64,000 bases of DNA, from contig NZ_CP049253.1 of assembly GCF_011046975.1 (NCBI RefSeq), forward strand, positions 930,001-994,000, in the 5' to 3' direction. The notes under the pieces are model-generated. The model saw nothing but the letters and a program-made list of their open reading frames with translations. It searched no databases and was not told the DNA's origin. This DNA is from Microbacterium amylolyticum. GTDB lineage: Bacteria; Actinomycetota; Actinomycetes; Actinomycetales; Microbacteriaceae. This document shows, one piece after another, positions 54,921 to 63,090 of this stretch (its first letter is position 1; each line of letters begins with the position of its first letter). Made by a program: the position numbers and the translations under genes.

Positions 54921-55565
54921 TTAGGCGGTGATCGCCTCAGCGATGGGCACATCGCCATCGCCGAACGTGATCGTGCGCCGGATCGTCGAGTCGTCCGCGA
55001 GAACGGCTGCGGCGACCGCCGCGACATTGCCGCGCGACACGCGGCCGTCTCCGGGGTTTTCCACGTTGATGCGCCCCGTTGGTTCGTCGAGAGTGAGCCC
55101 GCCCGGAGCGAGGATCGTCCAATCGAGGTCCGTCTCGCGCAAGTGCGCGTCGGCGACGGTCTTCGAGTCGGCGTAGGCGAAGAACGAATGGTCCTCGGGA
55201 ACACCGTGGTCCGGGCCCGATCCGATGTACGACACCATCACGTAGCGCGAGACCCCCGCAGCAGCGGCAGCATCCATCGATCGGATGGCCGCGTCACGGT
55301 CGATCGCGTATGTGCGTTCGGGGGAACCCCCGCCCGCTCCAGCCGACCACACAACAGCGTCATGGCCGGCGATGATCGTTGCCAATTCGCCGGCGCCGAT
55401 CGTCTCGATGTCGGCGACAACCGGGGTCGCGCCCGCCGTGACAACATCGGTCGCATGATCGGGGTTGCGGATAACGCTCGTCACGTCGTCTCCGCGTGCC
55501 GCGAGAATCGGTGCAAGCCGCAGCGCAACTTTGCCGTGTCCGCCGATGATCAAAACGCGAGTCAT
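54921..55565 (-). CDS. NAD(P)H-binding atypical SDR protein
   Basis: The 214-residue protein has the dinucleotide loop VLIIGGHGKVALRLAPILAA, an atypical SDR pattern, then VVWSAGAGGGSPERTYAIDR and YVMVSYIGSG with YADSK near the active site, and DWTILAPGGLTLDEPTGRI. It belongs to NAD(P)H-binding (NmrA/YwnB-like) proteins. The substrate is unknown. It is a single gene; the upstream 190 bases hold the divergent promoter of the DUF202 pair. Confidence 0.85.
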   Translation of the reverse strand: MTRVLIIGGHGKVALRLAPILAARGDDVTSVIRNPDHATDVVTAGATPVVADIETIGAGELATIIAGHDAVVWSAGAGGGSPERTYAIDRDAAIRSMDAAAAAGVSRYVMVSYIGSGPDHGVPEDHSFFAYADSKTVADAHLRETDLDWTILAPGGLTLDEPTGRINVENPGDGRVSRGNVAAVAAAVLADDSTIRRTITFGDGDVPIAEAITA

Positions 55566-55759
55566 CGCGCCTCCTTCCGTCTCGGTGTGCGGACCCGTCA
55601 GCAAGCGGCCCGCTCCTTCCACGCTATCTGCGCGAACAGGGGCGAGGGCCGATGCGCGACGAACGTCCACACTTAGAAAGTCGAGCACGTTCATCAAGAT
55701 GATGAGATCACTCAATTTCCCCAGGTCAATGGATATTTCTCACCGCGTACTCTTGAGTC

Positions 55760-56113
55760 ATGGCTCGATTCCCCCGCAGCGTATTCGGTCACGGCGACGA
55801 GCCTGACCCCCGATTCAGCCTCGCTAACGAGCGCACATTTCTTGCGTGGTTGCGCACGGCGCTCGCGATGTTCGCGGGAGCCTTTGCTCTTGAGGCGCTC
55901 GCGCTGCCAGCATCCGCCGAATGGCGCCTCGCCTCCGCCGCGGTTCTCATCGCGTTGGGCGTTCTGGCAGCCGTACAGGCATGGTTCGGATGGGCGCACA
56001 CCGAGCGAGCAATGCGCCGCGGCCAGCCTCTGCCGGGGCTCGCCGTCGGCGGAATCATCATCCTTGGCCTCCTTGTGGCCGTTGTGCTCGTGATCATCGG
56101 AACCTTCGCGTGA
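55760..56113 (+). CDS. DUF202 (YidH) membrane protein
   Basis: The 117-residue protein has FSLANERTFLAWLRTALAMF, the defining DUF202 motif, and three hydrophobic helices. Its function is unknown. The stop overlaps the start of a second DUF202 gene as GTGA. Confidence 0.88.
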   Translation: MARFPRSVFGHGDEPDPRFSLANERTFLAWLRTALAMFAGAFALEALALPASAEWRLASAAVLIALGVLAAVQAWFGWAHTERAMRRGQPLPGLAVGGIIILGLLVAVVLVIIGTFA

Positions 56114-56445
56114 CGGATCGTGTCTACGACGAGGGACTTCAAGCGGAGCGCACGTTGCTGGCCTGGCGCCGCACCTGTCTCACTTTCGCGGTTGCGAGCC
56201 TCGTGGCGATGCGTTTCACGATCGATGTGCTCGGTGCCATCTCCGTCGTCGTCGCGATGTGCTCCGTGACACTGTCTGTTGCGGCATACGCGGCCGCGTC
56301 TATTGCCTACCGGCGCGCGCACACCTCATTGACCCGCAATAATGCGCTTTCACACGGTGGCGCGCCCCTCGCGCTTGCGTTCGGCGCTGTGCTCGCGTTC
56401 GGCGCCGTGTGCGCGACCTACGCCGTCGTCGCGCCGTTCTTCTGA
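56110..56445 (+). CDS. Second DUF202 membrane protein
   Basis: The 111-residue protein starts with GTG and has LQAERTLLAWRRTCLTFAVA, again the DUF202 motif, with three hydrophobic helices. It is divergent in sequence from its neighbour; the two are likely partners. Its 3' end overlaps the convergent XRE-cupin remnant by 28 bases. Confidence 0.86.
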   Translation: MTDRVYDEGLQAERTLLAWRRTCLTFAVASLVAMRFTIDVLGAISVVVAMCSVTLSVAAYAAASIAYRRAHTSLTRNNALSHGGAPLALAFGAVLAFGAVCATYAVVAPFF

Positions 56446-56960
56446 TCCCCACGCGCCCGAAAGTGGGCCCGCTCCCCCTGTTTTCCAAACAACGACAACA
56501 CCTCGACGGGGTGACCATCCGCTGAGCCCAGCGCGTGTGGGATGTGCGTATCGAACTCGGCCGCTTCGCCCGGCCCCATGACAAGGTTCTTGTCTCCCAG
56601 AAGAAGGCGGAGGCGTCCGCTGAGCACGTACAGCCACTCGTATCCTTCATGGGTAACGCGGTTTTCACGGGAATCGCCCGTCAGTCGCGGCGATCCGGGA
56701 TAGATGATCTTGTAGGACTGCACGCCGCCCGCGCGGCGTGTCAGCGGGATAAAAGTGATCCCCTTGCGCACAACCGGCGCCATATGGATGCGGGGGTCAC
56801 CCGTGGATGGCGCCCCGACCAGCTCGTCCAGGGTGACCCCGTACGCCCGGGCGAGAGGCAGAAGCAGCTCGATCGTTGCGCGCCGTCCCCCGTTCTCCAG
56901 CCGGGACCACGTGCTGACCGACGTTCCGGTGCGACGTGCGAGTTCTGCGAGAGTGATGTT
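56418..56960 (-). pseudogene. XRE-cupin transcriptional regulator, N-terminus lost
   Basis: The frame reads ITLAELARRTGTSVSTWSRL, the XRE HTH, then a linker and a C-terminal cupin (GYEWLYVLSGRLRLLLGDKN, GEAAEFDTHIPHALG). Directly before it is an in-frame TAG, and no start codon exists until an internal ATG at 56783 that would leave only the cupin. About 15-25 N-terminal residues are missing. Beyond 56960 a different gene fragment starts. Confidence 0.85.
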
Positions 56961-56962
56961 CT

Positions 56963-57266
56963 AACGCATACGTTCGGCGGCCTGCTGACGAAATCCGACT
57001 GGTCTCGGGCCGCGCCTCACGCACAGCAGCTCGGTGTGACGATCACCGATGCGGGTGCGGTGATCGTCGATGCGTTCACCCGTACGAGCGTGCCCGGAGT
57101 CTTCGCTGCGGGAGACCTCGCGCAGACGTCCGACGCCCCGCAGCCGATGTTCTCGGTCGCGAACGCCATTGCCACGGGAGCGATGGCCGGCGCAGCGGCC
57201 GTGCAGAGCCTCGTCGCCGATCGGATCGCCGCACTGGGCGCGCCAGAACCCGCCGCGTCACGCTGA
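56963..57266 (+). pseudogene. Thioredoxin reductase-like FAD oxidoreductase, C-terminal third
   Basis: The frame encodes AAPHAQQLGVTITDAGAVIV and DAFTRTSVPGVFAAGDLAQT, the terminal FAD-binding block of NAD(P)/FAD oxidoreductases, then ANAIATGAMAGAAAV. The N-terminal two-thirds are missing; similarity starts at about base 56963. It probably was the divergent partner of the XRE-cupin gene. Confidence 0.82.
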
Positions 57267-58113
57267 TCCGTCGGCGATTTCTGACCCGTTGCCGAAGGAT
57301 TGTGTGCCCGGGTCACCGGTGACATAGAGTCCGGGGATGCCGAGGCTGCTCGATCTGGTCCTGCGGATCGCCCAGCGAAACGTCCACCGTTTCGCAGCCG
57401 AAGCTCCGAGCCTGCGCCAACCGGTCGGCGTTGAGGTCAGCCACAATCACCGTTGCCGCGCCCAGGAGCAGGGCTGATGTCGCGGCGGCGATACCCACCG
57501 GGCCGGCGCCGGCAACGTAGACAGTCGAGCCGACTGTGACGCCGGCGCCGACCACACCGTGGAAGCCCGTGGGGAAGATGTCGGAGAGCATCGTCAGGTC
57601 GAGGATCTTCTCCATCGCCTGATCGCGGTCGGGGAACTTCAACGCATTCCAGTCCGCATATGGCACGAGAACGTACTCAGCCTGCCCGCCGACCCATCCG
57701 CCCATGTCGACGTAGCCGTATGCCAACCCCGGACGGTCGGGGTTGACGTTCAGGCAGATCCCGGTCTGGCGCGCCTTGCAGTTGCGACAACGCCCGCAGG
57801 AGATGTTGAACGGCACCGAGACGACGTCGCCAACCTTGAGAAACTCGACGTCTCGGCCGACTTCGACCACCTCGCCGGTGATCTCGTGACCGAGCACGAG
57901 CCCTTCGGGTGCTGTTGTGCGACCGCGGACCATGTGCTGGTCGGAACCGCAGATGTTCGTCGCGATCGTGCGGAGGATGACACCGTGGTGCGCTTTCCTG
58001 CCGATGTTTGCCGGGTTCACACCTGGCCCGTCCTTCAGCTCGAATTCCGGATAGGGCGTGTCAATAACCTCGACCTTGCCGGGACCTGCGTAACTGACTG
58101 CCATGTTGCTCAT
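57258..58113 (-). pseudogene. Zinc-dependent formaldehyde dehydrogenase-like alcohol dehydrogenase, internally deleted
   Basis: From MSNMAVSYAGPGKVEVIDTP the frame has the zinc site TNICGSDQHMVRGRT, GHEITGEVVEVG, structural-zinc cysteines in ISCGRCRNCKARQTGIC and the Rossmann start VYVAGAGPVGIAAATSALLL, matching glutathione-independent FdhA (about 390-400 residues). After DPQDQIEQ it jumps frame at about 57340 to LGIPGLYVTGDPG, omitting about 45 family residues, then loses the last 100 or more. It should be inactive. It is divergent from an Rrf2 gene. Confidence 0.85.
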
Positions 58114-58318
58114 CGTTGAGCCACCGTCCTCTGAAATATCAGTGTGCTGTTCGTCCGATATGAGACGGTCCGCGCGCGACCCAGAGGGCACGTCAAGGAA
58201 TTCAACAATCCGACTCCGACGCGAAAAGGAATACCGGTTGACGGCAACGTGTGTGCTGAACACGCCCAACTCCGGCGACGACGCAACCGTTTTCCCCGTG
58301 GCCTGAGAGAATTTCCTC

Positions 58319-58777
58319 ATGCGCGTCAGCACCCGATCCGATTACGCTCTGCGCGCGCTCATCGAGCTCGCGAGCCTCACCGGCCAGGGCGCTGTGAGCG
58401 CCGACGAGATCGCGTCGCGCCAGGACATCCCGAAGGCGTTTCTCCTCGCGATTCTCGCCGACCTCCGGCGCGCCGGCGTTGTGCGTTCACAGCGCGGGCA
58501 GGCCGGTGGCTGGCTTCTGCAATCGCCAGCAGCCGATGTTTCCGTGGCGGACGTCATCCGGGCCGTGGATGGTCCGCTCGTATCGGTCTACGACCAGCGG
58601 CCAGAGGCCGTCTCATACAACGACGCGGCCGCTCCCCTACAGCAGGTGTGGATCGCCGCGCGCCACGCGCTGCGCGATGTGCTCGAAAACGTGACAATCG
58701 CTGAGCTTCAGACCAAGCACCTTCCACTCGCCGTCACGGAGCGCGCGGCTGACGAAGACGCCTGGCAGTCCCACTAG
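58319..58777 (+). CDS. Rrf2-family transcriptional regulator
   Basis: The 152-residue protein begins MRVSTRSDYALRALIELASL with the Rrf2 winged helix, ASRQDIPKAFLLAILADLRR and SQRGQAGGWLLQSPA. It has no cysteine at all, so it cannot bind an iron-sulfur cluster like IscR or NsrR. It may sense another signal. The 205 bases before it hold the divergent promoter with the fdhA remnant; I see no certain operator. Confidence 0.9.
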   Translation: MRVSTRSDYALRALIELASLTGQGAVSADEIASRQDIPKAFLLAILADLRRAGVVRSQRGQAGGWLLQSPAADVSVADVIRAVDGPLVSVYDQRPEAVSYNDAAAPLQQVWIAARHALRDVLENVTIAELQTKHLPLAVTERAADEDAWQSH

Positions 58778-58825
58778 TGGCTCGTGTCCGCTGTTCGTGA
58801 TCCGTGAGGCTCGTCGGTCCGATGA

Positions 58826-60349
58826 TTAGGCGAGTGTGAGGGAAATCGTCGCGTAGGAGCCGGCAGGAAGAGTGACCGACAGCCCGATGTCGGTTCGACG
58901 GATTCCGTCAAGTGTTACGGGTGCGACAGCCTCCGGCGCGTCCGGGGTGTTGTGCGCGCTGAGCTCAGATGCCGACAGCAGTCGCCCCGTCGCCTCGAGG
59001 TAAGCGCGTCCGCGCAGATCCAATTCGATCGTGCGCTCCTCTGCATGGTCGAGGTTCGTGAGCGAGACCAAGGCGGTGTCCCCCTTCACGGACGCTGACG
59101 CGGATACAAGCGGCAGTTCACCGCCATCGACGCTGCGTGACGGAACGCCGAGCAGGTGAATGTCAAGCCCTTCTGCGTCGTGATGGCCCGTATTCATCTC
59201 GAAGACGTGGTAACTCGGCGTCTTTACGAGGGCACCGGATTCCGGATCTGTCAGAAGCATCGCCTGCAAGACATTCACCGTCTGCGCGATGTTCGCCATC
59301 ACAACGCGGTCCGCGTGCCGGTGGAACGCATCGAAGTGCACGGAAGCAACGAGCGCGTCGCGGAGCGTGTTCTGCTGATAGAGGAATCCGGGTTCCGTTC
59401 CCTCCTCCACGTTCCACCATGTGCCCCATTCGTCGACGACCAGGCCGACGAGGCGATGGGGGTCATGGCGATCCATCACCTGACCGTGTCGCGTCAAAAG
59501 CTGCTCCATATGCAGCGCCCGCGAAAGCGCGAGATACCATTCCTCCGTGTCAAACGTCAGCGCGTTGCCCTTGTCGTGCCAGTCGCCCGTCAGCGTGTAG
59601 TAGTGCAACGAGATCCCCTGAAACGGCACGGCCTTCGCATCGACCTTTGTCAAGTCATCGAAGGAGGTCATGAGAACCTCGGTCCAGTGCAAATCGTCGG
59701 AATTAGCACCCGCCGCAATGCGATAGACCTCGTTGCCCGCGTGATTGCGAACGTATGTCGAGTACTGGCGGGCGAGCGAGGCAAACTGTTCCACACGCAG
59801 GTGTCCGCCGCAGCCCCACGCTTCGTTGCCGATTCCGAAAAAGGGCACTTTCCAGGGCTCATCGCGCCCGTTTTCCCGACGCAGCGCAGCCATGGGAGAG
59901 TCGTCTGAGCGCGTGAGGTATTCGATCCAGTCGCTTGTTTCTGCGACCGTACCGGAGCCGACGTTGCCGGAAATGTATGGGTCTGCTCCGAGCATCTCAC
60001 ACAGGTCCATGAACTCGTGTGTGCCAAAAGAGTTGTCCTCAACGACATCTCCCCAGTGTGAGTTGACCATGCGGGGTCGCTGGTCGCGGGGGCCAATTCC
60101 GTCGCGCCAGTGATAGTCGTCGGCGAAGCACCCACCGGGCCAACGAAGGTTCGGGATGTTCAACGCCCGGAGCGCATCGACGACGTCGGAGCGGATACCG
60201 CGCACGTTCGGGACGTCGGAGTCTTCACCGACGAAGAACCCGCCGTAGATGCACCGTCCCAGGTGCTCGGCGAAGTGCCCGTAAATGTGGCGAGAGATGC
60301 GCGCGCCGGGGAGATCGAGATTGATCACGGCGCGGATGGGATCGGACAC
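58826..60349 (-). CDS. abfA: Alpha-L-arabinofuranosidase (GH51)
   Basis: The 507-residue protein has [34 protein letters not shown], the acid/base [11 protein letters not shown] (glutamate near residue 176) and the nucleophile VVDEWGTWW (glutamate near residue 307), all GH51 hallmarks. There is no signal peptide, so it acts in the cytoplasm on imported arabino-oligosaccharides. The GTG start follows AAGGAG by eight bases. A LacI regulator is divergent, with palindromes between. Confidence 0.95.
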   Translation of the reverse strand: MSDPIRAVINLDLPGARISRHIYGHFAEHLGRCIYGGFFVGEDSDVPNVRGIRSDVVDALRALNIPNLRWPGGCFADDYHWRDGIGPRDQRPRMVNSHWGDVVEDNSFGTHEFMDLCEMLGADPYISGNVGSGTVAETSDWIEYLTRSDDSPMAALRRENGRDEPWKVPFFGIGNEAWGCGGHLRVEQFASLARQYSTYVRNHAGNEVYRIAAGANSDDLHWTEVLMTSFDDLTKVDAKAVPFQGISLHYYTLTGDWHDKGNALTFDTEEWYLALSRALHMEQLLTRHGQVMDRHDPHRLVGLVVDEWGTWWNVEEGTEPGFLYQQNTLRDALVASVHFDAFHRHADRVVMANIAQTVNVLQAMLLTDPESGALVKTPSYHVFEMNTGHHDAEGLDIHLLGVPSRSVDGGELPLVSASASVKGDTALVSLTNLDHAEERTIELDLRGRAYLEATGRLLSASELSAHNTPDAPEAVAPVTLDGIRRTDIGLSVTLPAGSYATISLTLA

Positions 60350-60364
60350 GGAGTGACTCCTTCG

Positions 60365-60378
60365 TTACATCGCTGTAA
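60365..60378. promoter_or_regulatory. TTACA-TCGC-TGTAA palindrome
   Basis: Perfect 5-base arms, 16 bases before the abfA start, overlapping its 5' leader. It is a candidate operator for the divergent LacI regulator. Confidence 0.4.
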
Positions 60379-60436
60379 GGTCATCGCCCCTGATCAATAC
60401 CATTGGCGGCCCGCTTCTTACCGGGCCAGTCCCATT

Positions 60437-60448
60437 TTTATCGATAAA
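60437..60448. promoter_or_regulatory. TTTATCGATAAA palindrome, candidate LacI-family operator
   Basis: A perfect 12-base palindrome with the central CG typical of LacI/GalR operators, about midway between abfA and lacI. A shorter CGTATACG palindrome is at 60459-60466. Confidence 0.55.
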
Positions 60449-60527
60449 CTCAGGGTTCCGTATACGCTAACGAGAACCAGGACTGTTCGCCACCCTTGTT
60501 TTCCCGTGCCGCCGCAGAACGGATGAC

Positions 60528-61538
60528 ATGCCAGTAACGATGAACGATGTCGCTCGGGTGGCCGGAGTCTCCGCGATGACAGTGTCGAACGTGCTGACGG
60601 GCCGACGTGTCGTCAGTGATGCGACGCGTGAGCGCGTCGAGGCAGCAGCAGAACAGCTGGGCTACGCGCTCAACCTCACCGCGCGCCACCTCCGCGCAGG
60701 GAGAACGAACACGATTGCCCTGGTCATCCCGAATCTTGATCACCCGTACTTTGGGGAGCTCGCCGCACGATTCGACCGTTTGCTGCGGTCAACCGGTCGG
60801 CACCTTGTCGTCGAGCAGACCGGTTCGAGGCGCGAGGCTGAACTCTCCGCGCTCAACGTCGCACGACTGCGCCTTTACGATGGCGTCCTGCTCTCCGTCG
60901 TCGGGATGCGATCGGAAGAAATCGCGACGCTTCGATCAGACATGCCGGTCGTCATCCTCGGCGAACAAGACGTTTCCAACCGGTTTGATCATGTCGGCAT
61001 GGACAATGTCGGCGGTGCGCGCATCGCCACATCGCACCTGTTAAGCCGCGGTTCCCGCCGCATTCTGATCCTCGGCGGAGCACCAGAGGGAGACGACGCA
61101 AGCGGCATGTCCCTCGCCCGCACGAACGGGTGGCGCCAGGCTCACCATGACGCCGGAATGACGCCAGAAGACGATCTCATCATCCCCCTTGAGATCCCGT
61201 CAGCCGAGCATGGTCACGCGACCATTCTCCGGCTTGTCCGGGATGGCTTCGCGTTCGACGGCGTCTTCACTGTCACCGACACGCTCGCGACCGGCGTACT
61301 GGCGGGCCTCTCGGAGTCAGGACGGCGCGTCCCCGAGGATGTGCAGGTCGTTGGCTTCGATTCTCTCGATGGCTCGAGATTCACGGTTCCACCGCTGACC
61401 ACGATCGACCCCGGACACGAGGAGATGGCGACCGAAGCTCTCCGGCTCCTCGACCGCCTGATTGAACGCGATGAGGGGGCCCCACGCGAACGCGTGAAGC
61501 CCCCTGCGCGCCTTATCAGACGCGGTTCAACGCGCTGA
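60528..61538 (+). CDS. LacI-family transcriptional regulator
   Basis: The 336-residue protein begins MPVTMNDVARVAGVSAMTVS, a LacI HTH, with hinge LNLTARHLRAG and a periplasmic-binding-like effector domain (NTIALVIPNLDHPYFGELAA, DGVFTVTDTLATGVL, VVGFDSLDGSRFTVPPLTTI). It probably represses the divergent arabinofuranosidase gene in the absence of a pentose signal. It is intact, unlike the LacI remnant near 48 kb. Confidence 0.93.
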   Translation: MPVTMNDVARVAGVSAMTVSNVLTGRRVVSDATRERVEAAAEQLGYALNLTARHLRAGRTNTIALVIPNLDHPYFGELAARFDRLLRSTGRHLVVEQTGSRREAELSALNVARLRLYDGVLLSVVGMRSEEIATLRSDMPVVILGEQDVSNRFDHVGMDNVGGARIATSHLLSRGSRRILILGGAPEGDDASGMSLARTNGWRQAHHDAGMTPEDDLIIPLEIPSAEHGHATILRLVRDGFAFDGVFTVTDTLATGVLAGLSESGRRVPEDVQVVGFDSLDGSRFTVPPLTTIDPGHEEMATEALRLLDRLIERDEGAPRERVKPPARLIRRGSTR

Positions 61539-61569
61539 AGAGGCGTGCGCCGGAGTTGCTGTGCCGGCC

Positions 61570-62739
61570 TCAGCCGCGACGGAACTCCGCAGCTGCCGGA
61601 CAATCGAACGGGTCGCGGGCCGCGAGACCAACGCGGTTGAGGTACTCAATGACGATTCCGTACGAGCGCCACGCCGTGGTCTCTGTGTAGGGAACTCCAA
61701 GCGTCTCGCAGTGTTCGCGCACGATCTCACGCGTCTTCGCCAGGTGTGTGCGGGGCATGTTCGGGAACAGGTGGTGCTCCACCTGGTAGTTCAGTCCGCC
61801 GAAGAGGGTGGTTGCCCACCAGCCGCCCGAGATGTTGCGCGAGGTGAGAACCTGCTTCGAGAAGAAGTCGAGCTTGGCGTCGGGGGCAATCACCGGCATG
61901 CCCTTGTGGTTCGGGGCGAACGATGCGCCCATGTAGACGCCGAAGACGGCCAGCTGCACGCCCAGGAACGCCATCCCCATACCGAATGGCATGATCCAGA
62001 AGATCGCGCCGAGGTAGATCGTGAACCGCAGGGCGATCAGGCCCAGCTCGGTCCAGCGCTGCTTCACCGGTTCGCGGGCAACAAGGTGCTTCAGCCCCAG
62101 AACGTGGAGGTTGAGACCCTCAAGCGTGAGAAGAGGGAAGAACAGCCATCCCTGGTGACGGGTAATCACCCGGCGAAGTCCGCGTGCCTGAGCAGCGTCT
62201 TCGTCGAGGAACGAAATGGTGTCGACGTCAATGTCGGGGTCTTTGCCAACGCGGTTGGGGTTCGCGTGGTGACGGCTGTGCTTGCGGTCCCACCAGCCGT
62301 AGCTGATACCCACCACGCCCGCGGCAAGAATCGTCGCGAGCCGGTCGTTGGCCCGTCCGCCCGCGAGAATCTGGCGGTGAGCCGCCTCATGAGCGAGGAA
62401 AGCCACCTGGGTGAAGAGGAGGCCAAGCGCACCGGCCATCAACAGTTGGAACCAGCTGTCGCCCAGCAGAATCATGCCCGTGACAACGCCGCCGAAGGCG
62501 ACGGCGAGAGCGACGCCGACGAAGAGGTAAAACTTCCGGGCGCGGCCCAGCAGACCAGACTCACGGACGACCTTTGCGACGTCGGTGTAGGCTTTCGCGA
62601 GCGGGGGGAACGTATCCGTGCCGGCATACGTTTGACGGACGGGGCCGAGACGGCCCTCTGCCGAAGCGAGAGTGGAAGAGATGAGGTATCCCGTCGATCG
62701 GTGCGGCCTTCGGGCCCGAGACGAGAGGCGGGCGCCCAT
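61570..62739 (-). CDS. Membrane fatty acid desaturase
   Basis: The 389-residue protein has the three histidine boxes of acyl-lipid/acyl-CoA desaturases: HEAAH, HSRHHANPN and QVEHHLFP, with four hydrophobic segments around them. It inserts a double bond in membrane fatty acids, needing ferredoxin or another donor not encoded nearby. The ATG follows GAGGA by four to five bases; the N-terminal 30 residues are basic. Confidence 0.92.
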   Translation of the reverse strand: MGARLSSRARRPHRSTGYLISSTLASAEGRLGPVRQTYAGTDTFPPLAKAYTDVAKVVRESGLLGRARKFYLFVGVALAVAFGGVVTGMILLGDSWFQLLMAGALGLLFTQVAFLAHEAAHRQILAGGRANDRLATILAAGVVGISYGWWDRKHSRHHANPNRVGKDPDIDVDTISFLDEDAAQARGLRRVITRHQGWLFFPLLTLEGLNLHVLGLKHLVAREPVKQRWTELGLIALRFTIYLGAIFWIMPFGMGMAFLGVQLAVFGVYMGASFAPNHKGMPVIAPDAKLDFFSKQVLTSRNISGGWWATTLFGGLNYQVEHHLFPNMPRTHLAKTREIVREHCETLGVPYTETTAWRSYGIVIEYLNRVGLAARDPFDCPAAAEFRRG

Positions 62740-62881
62740 CGCTTCCTCAACGCTACGCGCACCGACATGCGGCCAGCGGCATACATGTGATCCTCAGGAA
62801 CGATCCATTGCTCCCGCTCGGACGGGCGCCTCTCGGCCACGACGAGCTTTCGGCGCGGTTGATCGACCCACAGAAAGCAAG

Positions 62882-62914
62882 AAACCCCCGGAAACCGAAG
62901 TTTGCCGGGGGTTT
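62882..62914 (-). terminator. Intrinsic terminator of tRNA-Thr
   Basis: AAACCCCCGG and CCGGGGGTTT are perfect 10-base arms. On the minus strand it lies just after the tRNA and is followed by TTTCTTGCTTTCT. Confidence 0.85.
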
Positions 62915-62918
62915 TCTG

Positions 62919-62991
62919 AGCCACCTGTCGGATTCGAACCGACGACCTATTCATTACGAGTGAATCGCTCTACCAACTGAGCTAAGGCGGC
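62919..62991 (-). tRNA. tRNA-Thr (anticodon CGT)
   Basis: On the minus strand a 73-base cloverleaf: acceptor GCCGCCT pairs with AGGTGGC with one G-T, D arm TAGCTCAGTTGGTAGAGC, anticodon CGT (complement at 62956-62958) and T arm GGTTCGAATCC. CCA is not encoded. Confidence 0.97.
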
Positions 62992-62995
62992 GCTT

Positions 62996-63011
62996 GTGCC
63001 GCATGCGGCAC
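62996..63011. other. 16-bp palindrome in the tRNA-Thr leader
   Basis: GTGCCGCATGCGGCAC is a perfect palindrome five bases before the mature tRNA. A TATAGT -10 box (minus strand, 63022-63017) lies directly upstream, so the palindrome would be at the 5' end of the pre-tRNA. Confidence 0.6.
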
Positions 63012-63090
63012 GAGAGACTATATTACAGGCGCGAGCACGCTCACGCGAACCGAGACTTCATCCCGGGCGTGGCGATGCGAGGCAACGAAT

